Assembly (NCBI GenBank): GCA_963978905.1
Contig: OZ022259.1
Location: 32,155,994-32,219,993 of the forward strand
DNA length: 64,000 nucleotides
Reading direction: 5' to 3'
DNA from: Trichostrongylus colubriformis
Lineage: Eukaryota; Nematoda; Chromadorea; Rhabditida; Trichostrongylidae
In this document: positions 1 through 10,535 of the stretch, piece by piece
Numbering within the stretch: position 1 is the stretch's first letter
Layout: the number at the start of each line of letters is the position of its first letter
Program-made: the position numbers and the translations under genes
Notes under the pieces: model-generated
Seen by the model: only the letters and a program-made list of their open reading frames with translations
Told to the model about the DNA's origin: nothing
Database searches by the model: none

Positions 1-413
1 CAAAACTCAGGTACGAGATGCTCTGGTAAAGTGGCAGCTTGACGGGCGTACTGTGAAAGATCTGCACGACCGCTTCAGTCTATTGAGGTGTGTCGCATTC
101 TGAATGTGCGGTGGAGCGTCGTTACAACGTTTACCGAGGTTGGGCTCGATTGAACTTCCTGCTTGATGTGCGCTCCACGTTGATTTCTAGGGAATCTACT
201 GGTACCATGGACTGATAACAATTTCGTGGTCTTGTGCGGTTGTCGCATACAAAAGTAGAACTGGGATTGTTGAGGGGCTCCCCATCAAGTAGAACGAGTA
301 AAGGGATTCCCTTTAAGTTCTTAGAAGAGTGTCTTTATCTGTTTCTTAGAAGAAAATGACTGGCGGAACTGTGAGAGCACTTCAAATATACAATACATTC
401 ATGGAGCCACTAC

Positions 414-909
414 GCCCGATATTTATCCATCCTCCGTCAGGCTTTGGCTTGTAGAGAAAATTCGTATCAAGAGCTTGGTAGTGAATTGCAATCGATAAAA
501 CGATCTCCAAGATGAGCAAAGCCCACACATTTCTCTTGCACCAAATCTGAAATGATTGAAATAATGGCAAGGAGCAAATGTATGAGTGTGAACTAGTGCT
601 GGAACTCAAAATGCTAAGTGATCAGAAATGACTTGTGACTGTTGTTGTGGAAAGCGAACGGCAGTGAATCGGTTGCACGTCATCAGAAAACCTCCAAGGA
701 TGTGTGTGATCAAGTTAATTCCAGTCATGCTTCCCGCCAATCGAGTCACTAATTCAAAGGATGGTCCTGCAATAGGGCCAGCCATCAGTTCAGATGGGCT
801 GAATCACATTCTTCTGGATAACGTTTAACACGCGTGGGCTTACCAGAGGTTGATTTGAATTCTACTCGAATCCATTCCAGTGCAACGATTCCCAAAATGT
901 CACAGATTC
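414..909 (-). CDS. Nematode serpentine chemoreceptor, partial gene (left copy, TM2/3-TM4 exons)
   Basis: Three phase-compatible exons on the minus strand encode part of a seven-transmembrane nematode receptor. Exon 844-909 reads ICDILGIVALEWIRV, a TM segment. Exon 633-766 contains a TM3 helix ending in LMTCNRFTAVRFP, the nematode counterpart of the GPCR DRY region. Exon 414-546 starts IWCKRNVWALLILE (TM4) and runs into a loop with GGWINIG. The inferred introns are 767-843 (GTAAG...TTGCAG) and 547-632 (GTCATT...TTTCAG). Phases agree (1, 0, then 1). The NRFTAV...P...IW pattern is typical of Srg/Srv-type serpentine receptors; the exact family is not decided. The next exon would be upstream of the window. 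The 5' (TM1) exons were not located. The frames are intact here, so it may be functional or a recent duplicate. Confidence 0.7.
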
Positions 910-2850
910 CTATAAATGGAGATTATAGCACAAAATAGGCACCGACGTATAAGGCAGCAAAGGTTAGAAAGGCCTCTGAGTGTTGTACAAATAGTCAAGT
1001 AAAACATTGGTTGGCATCTGCAAGAGTTAAACACTTTTGGCAACCCAGAGTTTAGTTTTGAAGGCAATAAGGTCAGTTGGTCATAGCGTGGCACCACCCA
1101 CGACTCAATGCGATTGACATTTACGTCAGTGCCTCGCGTGTGACCTCTCTTCCCTATATTCTCCCTTCTCTATATTCTCTCGGTTGGGAATTCATGCTAT
1201 GGAAAAGGCCAAATGAAGCAAGGAAATCCTCATTGCATGCATTTCATATGTGCTGATGAAGCAGTATTTTCAGTTTTTCGCTAAATTTATCCGTCTTATA
1301 TGATGATAGCGAATCCATCATTTGTAATCAAATTGGCATGGAGAAAGGATCCAGTGGGGTGAAGCGGTAAAGGAGAGTGAGAGGAGTGAACGGTGTGTCA
1401 AATATTTCAAAAGCTCATATTTAACCTGCTAAGACCAGCAAAATCTTAAAAGTTGACGTATACAGTGCGATGACGAAGTACGGAATACAGAATACATGGC
1501 AAATGAGCCGCGGCGAAGTGCTCTGGGAGAATTAAGGCAAGACACATTGATACCGCGTCTTCGAAAAATGACTCAGTTCATGCGGGATTCACGCGTTTCT
1601 CGGGAAAGACACACAGAGTCCTTATGGGAAATCAGAACTTACATGGTGCTGCATATGTAAGTACAGTTGGAGTGCACGAGGAGCTATCATCCCAAAAGTC
1701 ATGGAAATCACTTGAATGTTGGATAAACACGGCCTTAAGATCTCTTTCCCTTGCTTGCTGTAGAGCCTGTTTAAAAGACTGTGTTGGCAGTTTTATTGGA
1801 GCTCACAACTACGTCCGTTCAGAACATCCGTGAGGGCGATTTCTGGTTGATTATCCTATCCCCATTGAAACTGGTAGCACAGATCCCATAATTACATCGA
1901 AAATATGGACTCGAATCGCTCTCGTGGTGAACTTTTCATTTTCCCAAACAACTTTTCGTTCATGATAACTCTGGCACCATTTGCGTCATCGCTATAGCGT
2001 ATCTTGTACCTCCTTCGGTTGTTGATGTTACTGCTGAAGTGCAACCACGTAAAATTCTATGCGTTTGTTATAAAGACGAGATTCAAACACAATCAACCTG
2101 TAGAGATTCACTGCGTTTCGTAGCACAGTAGCCACATGATTCGAGTGTTACCGTCTTCATGGCACACTCTGTATACGAAATAAATATTCGTGTTTCTGAG
2201 TTACTTCTTTTTTTTTCTCACGGAATTTATATGTCATGCCTTGAAATCGATGGAGTCACGAATTACATAAGTGATGCATGGAAAGCACGGAGAACCCCCG
2301 CTATGGTGCGGTGCCCAACCATGTTATCATGATCGGTGTCCCATCACCAGTGTTCTTGTGGTAACCTCCGTATCACTTGTAAGGTTACATAATCACAGAG
2401 AATGAAAAGTGGCAACTGCCATCAAATTCGTTGCGTTCCCCCGATTGATAAAGAACTCTAGCCTATGTAGCGTGACCCGAAGACGCCACACATTAAATAG
2501 AGAGATCGATTTTTAGAGTCTTAGCACGTATCTGTGTAGTGAGAGGTGGGACCGCGAAGTTGATAGCTGATAGGAAATTGTGATTGGGGCCAAGAGGCTT
2601 CGAGGAAAATCTTTAAAAAACGATTCCCCCGAAAAGAGGTCTCGATGCGACTTCCTATTCATTTAACGGTCACGAAGAAAACTGAGAGCCAGTCAAGAAA
2701 ACTGAAACCAAATTCGGGACAAAATAAAAGACTAGACCTCGAAGGAATCATGACGGAAAGGGAGTCTCTCTATTACTTGAATAATTATGTTATATTTGCT
2801 TAATAAGGACCGCATGCAAAGTTTCACGTGAAAATCAAGAATCCGGCAAG
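910..2850. other. Intergenic/5' flank of left chemoreceptor copy; nothing identified
   Basis: No ORF here has a recognisable product. The short frames at 900-1,097 (minus) and 1,624-1,833 (plus) show no domain. A pyrimidine-rich stretch with two ATATTCTC copies lies at 1,140-1,185. Upstream chemoreceptor exons (TM1) are expected on the minus strand but could not be assigned with confidence. The same sequence occurs at 42,495-44,479. Confidence 0.5.
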
Positions 2851-3558
2851 GATACAACTCCTCAAAAAGGTGGCCGGGTGGACGGGCTTTGGAGTAAATG
2901 CCCCCACCCGGTCGTCTGCTGCCGTCGGAAACGGAGAGTGGGACCTTTTGACTCTACGGAAAAGCTCAACCGCGTATGCGGCGCGTGCCAGGTGACGTCA
3001 CGACTACAGTATGACGCGACAATGGGCGATGTCCTACGCTGCTAGCATTACGCTACAATAAGAGCAATCTTGCTGGCATTTTACTCATTAATTAGGGACG
3101 AGCGCTTAATGCTCCGGCAACTTTGTATGTGATTGCTGTGAGAGTTGGTCATTTCGGTGTAGCCAATCTCTTCAGCCTTTTGGATTTGCCTAAGTCTAAA
3201 TGTGGCCCTAATTTCGTGCTCCTCCGTCAGCTTCCGTGCTCCTCCGTCAGTGTGTACACGCGGGAACACACAGAGTAGAAAAAAGAATAGCCGTTTCAAG
3301 ATGCTGGTGAAGCGAGAACAAGTTACTCCCTTTGAAACGCAACAGCAGCAGCGTAGGCCATCGCTCACCGTCGAGCCGCGCAGTGGCTGTGACGTCACCT
3401 AACACGCGCCGCATGAGCGCGCCGGTGAGTTTTTACTTTCCGCGGACTGTTAACGCACCTTTCTGTTTCCATCATGCGTCTCCGACTGCGGCGGACGACG
3501 GGGCAGGTATTTACTCTGGAGCCGCGTCCCTTCGGCCACCATTTTGAGGAGCTGTATC
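2851..3558. repeat. Foldback element with paired TGACGTCA sites (left copy)
   Basis: Imperfect inverted arms lie at about 2,851-3,002 and 3,388-3,558 (roughly three quarters identical by eye), with about 385 bp between them. Both arms include GGTGACGTCA-type palindromes (TGACGTCA at 2,993-3,000 and 3,390-3,397), flanked by GGCGCGTG / CACGCGCC. The left side also shares GCATGCAAAGTTTCACGT with the foldback at 8,825-9,238, so the two are related non-autonomous elements. A 19-bp direct tandem (CCGTGCTCCTCCGTCAG-type) occurs at 3,217-3,250. No coding potential is supported; the 105-aa and 66-aa frames here overlap on opposite strands. Confidence 0.6.
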
Positions 3559-4007
3559 TTAACCGCCTTCCCACGTGAATTTCGATGGTACCTCTGTAGA
3601 TGCTTGCACTGCTTGATTAACAAACACTTTTCAGCATATGGATTTACGACGTCTTGCTTAAGGGTCCTATTCCAGGATTATTGGGGATCACAGCTCATGC
3701 CGTCGTCAGATAGTTCGACCCACACACGACCCAGTAGGATGTACTTTTATCGAGGCGTGGATGTCAGTTCCTGGAGCGTATGGAGCCAGAGAGGCGCACA
3801 ACTCCACCAGACAGCCCAGGCCCGACCACACCGAATGCGATTGTTAGCAATGGTGGCAACGGTAGCAGCAACGTAGCAAATGGGGCCTACGATTGGTGTG
3901 ACAGGATACGATAAGGAAGAGATTCCAGTAATGGAGGAATGCTCAAATGATCCAGCGGAAACTGATTCAAAGCCTCATTTTCACGCGGTAATCTCGGACA
4001 AACTCAC

Positions 4008-4151
4008 GTGCAAGGATGACTTATTTTGTCACTTTTAGGAGCTTTTTTCGGACTTTCTTTGCCTGCGTATTCCTCAGCACCTCTAATTTCACAATTCAGC
4101 GCTATAACCCATTCGAAGTAATCCCAGAATGTTCCTTTATGGTCATAATCC
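4008..4151 (-). CDS. Candidate 48-codon exon of an unidentified gene (left copy)
   Basis: A 144-base open segment on the minus strand is bounded by a good acceptor (CCATTTTCAG) and a consensus donor (GTGAGTTTG). It has phase 2 at both ends. It encodes a charged, aromatic peptide beginning DYDHKGTFWDYFEW and ending in a lysine-rich stretch (ESPKKAPKSDK). I do not recognise the family. A diverged copy in inverted orientation at about 6,640-6,830 has stop codons, so this could be part of a repeat rather than a gene. In the right copy the donor is changed to GTGGGT. Confidence 0.3.
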
Positions 4152-5544
4152 CTGAAAATGGTCAGCAATCGTAACGCTCTCGGACATGTCCTAAAAACTA
4201 TATTAGTGATGCAATAAAAAGTGCTTCAACTCAGTTCCTGAACACTCTAACCATACAACCGACCTTATGAGGTAATCAGTCGGTACACAACACGTCCTGT
4301 TTCGATATATATTGTAAGACCTCTCACAAACCGCTGAACTAATTTAGACTTCCAAATTGGTGGTTGTCTGTACAGGCATACGAGCAAGGGTGAACGGCCA
4401 CTTCATCAACCAAGAATACAGTCTGAGTATTAGATGCTCAAAAAGAGAAAACAGCTGTTGCTTCCATGTCAGTAGCAACGATATGTTTCGGCTGCTGAAC
4501 TGTCTGATCTTCGCAAGTGTTCAGCTTTCATGGAAGTACCATTTTGGCCAACCCGCTGCAGTGCGTATCACGTTGCAGTACGAATGTACCATATGCTTAT
4601 CTATTAGATTGCATCTACCGAAATCACATTATACACTACTACCGTATGATGTTCTCATTACTTTGCAAGGAGCAAATCACGAGTTGCTGTGCATTCGAAC
4701 TATCTTCGTATATTTCTGCAACTGAGAGCAGAGCACACAGACTGCTGTAGCGAAACACAAACGGGTCACATTGGATGCGTTGAAATGTACCGAGATACAG
4801 AAGGAAAATCCTTTGCTCCACATATCCCGAAATCAGATCAGTCAAAGTAGTGCACCGTTATCCTCTGCAAGCAAATGATGTGCATTGCTCCACTTCCTCT
4901 TCTTCAGGGATTTCCCTATGAATGGGAGTTTTTGACATTCATCGGGAAAGAATCTAAGCATTTCAAATCAATAATAATTCCTTTTGACTAAATACACGAC
5001 GTGACCGAAACAACTCATGAGAGCAGCAGTTTCGTAGTTTTTGTTTTAGTTACACTGCTCACAAAATTGTAATTGAAAAAGATAATGGTGCAGCGTATGA
5101 AACTCCGTTGCTTTTTTCAACTTTAGGTGGAAATTCACTCAAAAGTAGAATAAATATCAAAGCTTGTGTATTATGTAATATACCTTGTACATTAATGTTG
5201 TATTGAGAGCCCACCCCACCTCATTGCTTAGTTATTAAGGTACTACACCGTTCAATGGAAGCGCTGTGGAAGGGAAAATATGAAAGGGAAGGCTCACCCA
5301 TATAAATAATTATTAGGGAAGAACTAGATAACATCTCGTTACCATAACATGATCATAGTAAGCCGTCCTCGATTAATACATGATCACTATCATATCGAGT
5401 ACCATCGATGTAGTCTTTAAGCGTCTTAAAATATTGGGTGAGGGTTCATCGAGTCGAGTGGTCAACTTCTGCCCCACAAAATCTTTTGAAGAGTACGCCA
5501 CGCACAAATTTGAGTCAAGAACGGTTACATATCACAAAATATTA

Positions 5545-6394
5545 GGGTGTCCACAAAGTTCGTTGGCCATTCGTTTTTTCCAGAGCTTGTAAAGATAACT
5601 CACCAAGTTGAACTTACCGGTCCATGATATAATCTCCATACATACCCAGCACCCTTCGCCAGCGAACGGGTAGAGAGGCAACTCGATCCTCCCAAAAGCT
5701 GGCCGGCCGCGACTCGACCCAGTCCTTGATCACGTCCTCGAGGTCACCCTTGTTCTTCAGCTGTTTTCCGTCCAAGAAATTTTGCATGGACCGGAATATG
5801 TGGTAATCGCATGGACTGATGTCCGGGCTATACTGTGGATGCGTGATCGTGTTGATGCCCAGCCTGTCCAGGACGGCCTGAGTATCTTTCGCTTCGTGGG
5901 GGCGCGCGTTGTTTCAGAGCAACCACGGATTTGCAAGTTTCTGGGACAAGGCGGCAGCTTTCACCTTGACCTCCTGCAATTATTAAGAGAGGGTCTCTGC
6001 CGTCACTGTGGCATTGTTGGATAGGATGCTGTAGTGGACGACGCCACTGATTTTATCACTTATCACTGATTTTTTTCTTCGATGCCATAGTTTCCATTGG
6101 TGAAGCGAGTCCACCATTTTGACACTCAGTTCTTAGAAGGGGTGTTATCACCAAACTGCTGATTCCTGGTCATGGCCTGACGTCTGGAGATACCCAGGTT
6201 GTAGTAGCAGTGGTGACCATCACTCATCTTCACTGCTTTATTGTGGGAAGAGCAGGAAAGGAAATTGAGAGCTCCGAGTTCAGAAGATAGCCCATCGCGA
6301 GTACTTTCAGTATTGCGAAATCATTATGCAAAATCATAACGCGTTGCGTAACGCGACGCTGTTTACAAATAGCCAACGAACTTTGTGCACACCC
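5545..6394 (-). mobile_element. Decayed mariner-like DNA transposon (left copy)
   Basis: The terminal inverted repeats GGGTGTCCACAAAGTTCG (5,545) and CGAACTTTGTGCACACCC (ending 6,394) are flanked by TA on both sides (5,543-5,544 and 6,395-6,396), the target duplication expected for Tc1/mariner. On the minus strand a broken transposase can be read. There is a segment with NNARPHEAKDTQAVLD, then HPQYSPDISPCDYHIF, then a C-terminal helix region with SLPVRWRRVLGMYGDYI. The YSPD..P.DYH block is the mariner DD34D third-Asp motif. The second catalytic Asp (normally in DNA.PH) reads Asn and is preceded by a stop, so the element is dead. At 850 bp it is shorter than a typical ~1.3-kb mariner and lacks the N-terminal helix-turn-helix. 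Confidence 0.8.
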
Positions 6395-8824
6395 TAATAA
6401 ATCAGTTTCGGACCAGAAGAAGCTGCTGAGCTTGTCGCACACCGTTACATGTTCAAATGTTGTCCTCGCGATTTCTTTGACCCAGTCTTCTGTTTCATGT
6501 TTCATAGAATTTAATCTATGACGATTCGAATTGCGGCAATTTGATTCTTATTCAATTTTTTCAGTTGACTTCTACACCATACTACCTGACCTACCATGGA
6601 ACTTATGACCTCATTAGGTTACATGAAAGGATCATGAAAATAAGTTAGCATTTTACTCAAAGGCATATTCCACGATCACCTTGAGTGGGTTTAAGCGCTA
6701 AACTATGACATCAGATATGCAGGGGAACACGCTGACAAAGAAGAATCCGAAAAAAGCCTCCGAAAAGGGCAAAAATTAGGCTTCCTGTCATCTGGCCTTG
6801 AACGAGATTACCGCGTGAAAACAAGCCTTTAAATCAGTTCCCGCTGGCTGGTATCAGAAGGAACTTAAGATATCACCTGTTTCCTCATGTCAACGTCTCC
6901 TTTATCACTGGCATCTCTTCCTTATCTTATATTATCACACAAAACGTGGGCCTCACTCGCCACGTTGTTGCCATCATTGCCACCATCATTGCCAACGATC
7001 ACGGACGGGATGGGCGCGCCCGAGCTCTAGGGTGCGGTCGCGCCCGAGCTCTAGGGTGCGGTAGAGCTGGCTTCAAGAGCTCCGCGCGCTGCGATGACTC
7101 ATCATCGCGCTTCGGTATGTGCACAGGCCCCCTGCACGTTTGGGGAACTACTAGGCCATGTGAAAGGACTGCGATGTTTTCCTAATCCTGGAATGTGCCT
7201 TTAAAGGCGGTTATGGGGGTATTTCGGGCCGAATGTGGAAGGATCATAAAGTATGAAGGTCGATGTGCTCAATAGTACGGAAGTGAAGAAGTAACCGAAT
7301 GAAACGGAAAAAAACCGAGAAATAAAATATCTCCCGCCGTTTATTCTAAAAAGGGGCGGATCGTCCGGAAGAAAAGGGGCGAGCCGCCATAAAGCAAGTG
7401 GTAGGTGATGGAGAAGATGGCTCTCCTCATCGAAATTTTCGCCACATATAGTCTTTTCAGATTCATAGCTTTCATTTGCGTGACCCCCTTAAGGAGTTCC
7501 CATTACTCACATCACCCCTACTACTGAAAAATTCCATTGTATACTGTCCAGTCACGATGAGAATCTGAATTCTCCGTTCTCTGGCCACTCTTATGTTGTC
7601 TTTGTTTACTTTCAGCTCTATAGACACTAGTTTTTTGTTTAATCGGGTCATGAAGGTAGAAAGCGTGAAATTACCAGAAACTGGTAAAATAAGAAGGGTG
7701 GTATGGGAACCATTTTGAAGCCATAAATTTACGAAATTCCCCTCATGAGAATGGTCAGCCCTACATAACTGGTAGCGTTTGGTTCTCAGGTACTTGCAAG
7801 GCTAACAAAAAGAGACTGTCCACACTCGCTCATATCAGTCAGTAGGGAAAACGTGACTGCAAGATTGCCGGGCGTCGTTTACCATGCTGACAGAGTATGC
7901 AGTCAGAATGCTTTCACATCAAAAACAAATTCAAAACAGTCGCAAGGTTGATCCAAGACGGGAATTTTCCATTCAACCCATCCCGTTGTGAACCCCTGAT
8001 CGAAATCTTTATTGTGGAAATTCTATTGATTTTGATATTTTTGATTTTTGATAACTGCTGTTCATCGCCGCAGCTCGCGATGCGAAAGTTAATTAAAAAT
8101 AAAAATTAATTGAAATTGAAATTCAAAATTCATTATAAAACTCTATTATATATTATTCTATTATATAAACTCTATTATAAAAATCTTCAATATAAAGATT
8201 GATTTATTTATAAATTATGGAATCAATCTGTACCTGTAATCATAAAAATATGGAAAAAGGGAGATCTCAAACTAGCTGATCTCGCCGTGAAGATAACGTA
8301 TAGAATACACAAGTAGTGTATGATTACAATTATAGACAAAATAAACTGGGCATCGACAACTGGACCTTCCATCTTCACCAGTATGAAGTGCACTGCAAAA
8401 CATAACGTCAAATTCACTGTTGAACGCGCAGCTGACTTGTGCGAGCAATTACTTCGTTGTCGACGAAAGCTAAACTGCAGCTCGACGCAGTTAATTACAA
8501 TGTTCTGGAGGAGAGAACTGTAGGAGAAATGGTCACTATGGAAAATTAGGCCTGAGAAGAAAGAGACACGTGGCTGCTGAATAAAGACTAAAAGACTAGC
8601 GACAGCATGTGGACCCTTCCTTGCTTCCGACAAGTAAGCACACCATGTGCTGTGCATGCCTATATTATATCGCAGATTCAAATGAATCTGCACGACGAAT
8701 AAGCCGGGAAACGTGCATCATAAAATAGGAGAGCGTGAACGTACAAAGATAGTGCACAAGTCTCGCAACATTTTGAAAATTGATCGTGTTCTATTACTCT
8801 CGAGCTTCACTAAGTATTAGAGGA
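6395..8824. other. Non-coding, repeat-derived sequence (left copy)
   Basis: Only short opposing frames are present. The 156-aa minus frame at 8,223-8,693 starts differently in the right copy because of an 8-bp tandem difference and contains a net 3-bp indel. It has no known domain, so it is not called as a gene. Very A+T-rich sequence lies at 8,090-8,220. The equivalent region of the right copy is 47,650-50,052. Confidence 0.5.
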
Positions 8825-9238
8825 ATCGTGCACGAAAAAATGGGTTTCTCTGTTACCCATATATCTATGTTGTATTTGCATAAAAAGGCCGCATGCAAAG
8901 TTTCACGTTAAAAAGTGACAAGCCGACTAAGATATAGCACGAAGTGATGACTGGGGAGTGTGGCCTCAGAGTAAATGCCTGCCGCGGTCGAAGACGAAGA
9001 GTGGTGCTGTTCACGTAGCCTTCCGCTCCCACTATGCGTCTGCAGCTGCGGCATGCGAGGGGGGGGGGGTGGGGCACTCACTCGGGAGTCGCGCCCCCTT
9101 GGACTCAACTTTGAGTCCCTGTCTCTTAACTAACAATAAGGATTCTCACTTTTTGCGTGAAACTTTGCATGAGACCTTACTGGGTAAATAGAACATAAAC
9201 ATGTGGGTAACAGAGAAACTGATTTTTCCGTGCACGAT
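8825..9238. repeat. MITE-like foldback element (left copy)
   Basis: ATCGTGCACG begins the left arm and CGTGCACGAT ends the right. The arms of about 95 bp also pair through TTTCTCTGTTACCCA / TGGGTAACAGAGAAA and GCAAAGTTTCACG / CGTGAAACTTTGC. The centre contains a long G run (9,060-9,077) and a GACTCAACTTTGAGTC palindrome. No transposase is present. The structure fits a non-autonomous DNA element; no clear target duplication was seen. Confidence 0.7.
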
Positions 9239-10535
9239 CCCTAAAGCTAACATATTGAGTTAGATCATGCTCCATTGATTATCTGATATGTATATGTTGT
9301 GATCTTCCCACATTGTAGCAAGAATCGACGCAAATTTAAAATCCCACAATTGGGCTTATAATTTGTTATAAGAGACGTCGGTATGCCTAGTTGAATAAGA
9401 TATTTATACTGCACTCACTTTTAACACTGTCTATTGTCCTAGTCTTACTGCACCATTAGTTTAGAATCAAAAGACACATACCCTTTTCCCGCCTGCTCAC
9501 AGTGAATCCACTCCTACCGAAGAGAATAATAGTGGAGACTCAATAGCGAATTCAAAATTTACCACGTGATATGTAACAGCAACATTTACTGCACTTATAC
9601 GACAATTGCCGAGCTCTCAATTGATCTTAGGTTTCAGAAACTGTAACAGCTTGGGAACTTTAGAAGCTCAGGCATTCTGACTAGACAGCAACATGAAATA
9701 ATCGTGAATCTTTTTTGTACTGTTCTTGATTGGCGAAGAGCTTGTGAGAAACTACAATTCAATGAAACAGGGTACTCTATGTAAGAGAGGATAGCTCTGG
9801 TGGTAGAGAGTCGTCTGACCGTGTGACAATAGCTTTTGAGGACATCGCTATTCGCTAGAATGAAGTACCACAAATAGAGCTGTACCATCCGATCCGATGC
9901 TACTGTCACAACTTGTTTCTGTGCTAAGTAACTGCAGAAACTGTCTAACAGTACTTTTAGTTTTTTCCGGGGTGACTTATTTGTCCACTCTCATGGTCAG
10001 GGATTTGAGCATACTGCAGAGATAATATGGAAGAAAAACAAAGGGGCAAGCTGTGAAGTTCTGCTCCATCTTGCGCCTTCCTTCAGGGCCCTACTTGTTA
10101 GCCAAAAAGCAAGAGTTTTGATATCATGCTGCACTCTACAATACCGCTCACATTTTTTGAAAAATCGACGGTGGTCGACGGATTAAACAGCACAAACCGT
10201 CGCACCGTCGTAACTTAATTAAAAATGGCTAAAATGGGAAAAAATTAGAAGCATTAGATTCGTCTGGATGCAACAAATTCAACGACCTATGAATTGTCGA
10301 AATTTGATAAGTAGGTCACCAGCTTCTCGGTAAAAGCTGCAAAGATTTCCTTAATTTTACCCTCAGGCAAGACTCCGACTTTTTTCGGCTTACATTCACA
10401 TGTTCAATTGTTGCCCGTCCATGTTCTGCACAAACATCATTTCTTAGAAAGTTATCTTCAAGTTTCTGGATATTTTTCAGCACGAAATTTTCGAGAGTTT
10501 TTAAGCTCATTTCGTCAGAATGGACGGACAAATTT
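9239..10535. other. Non-coding sequence across the left duplication boundary
   Basis: Duplicated sequence continues to 10,138. Beyond it, 10,139-10,535 is unique in this window. It contains an imperfect hairpin at about 10,163-10,210 (CGACGGTG and CGACGG pairing with CCGTCG and CACCGTCG). A 71-aa minus frame at 10,316-10,531 shows no recognisable domain. Confidence 0.45.

Larger units (their letters stand above)
3790..7060. repeat. Inverted duplication of an exon-like module
   Basis: The minus-strand sequence of about 3,790-4,170 reappears on the plus strand at about 6,620-7,060. Both contain CCGAAAAAAGC, GAGATTACCGCGTGAAAA, CAGTTTCCGCTGG-type and CATTGCCACCATTGC-type blocks in the same order. 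Similarity is moderate and the 6.6-7.06 kb copy has no open frame. A 25-bp tandem (CGCGCCCGAGCTCTAGGG...) at 7,015-7,062 is duplicated here but single in the right segmental copy. The intervening 4,170-5,540 holds only short, overlapping frames. Confidence 0.5.
1..10138. repeat. Segmental duplication, left copy
   Basis: This block is repeated in the same orientation at 41,575-51,366. The offset is 41,585 near base 400, about 41,630 at 3-5 kb, about 41,236 at 8 kb and about 41,228 at the end. The first 1.9 kb differ by only scattered bases. Divergence and small indels increase toward the far end, and the largest indel is a 386-bp deletion inside a mariner-like element in the right copy. Identity stops after GCACTCTA at 10,138. 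The left end is the window edge, so the copy may extend further. It could be a true tandem-type duplication or two haplotypes assembled in series; the sequence alone cannot decide. Confidence 0.95.

Noticed and set aside
4357..4725. 122-aa plus ORF (and 45,987-46,355)
   Set aside because: It is identical in both copies only because the DNA is nearly identical. No domain is present and it overlaps a minus-strand coding-like segment.
8223..8693. 156-aa minus ORF (and 49,456-49,869)
   Set aside because: It has no recognisable domain, the start region is shifted by an 8-bp tandem difference between copies, and there is an internal 3-bp indel. It is probably a chance frame.
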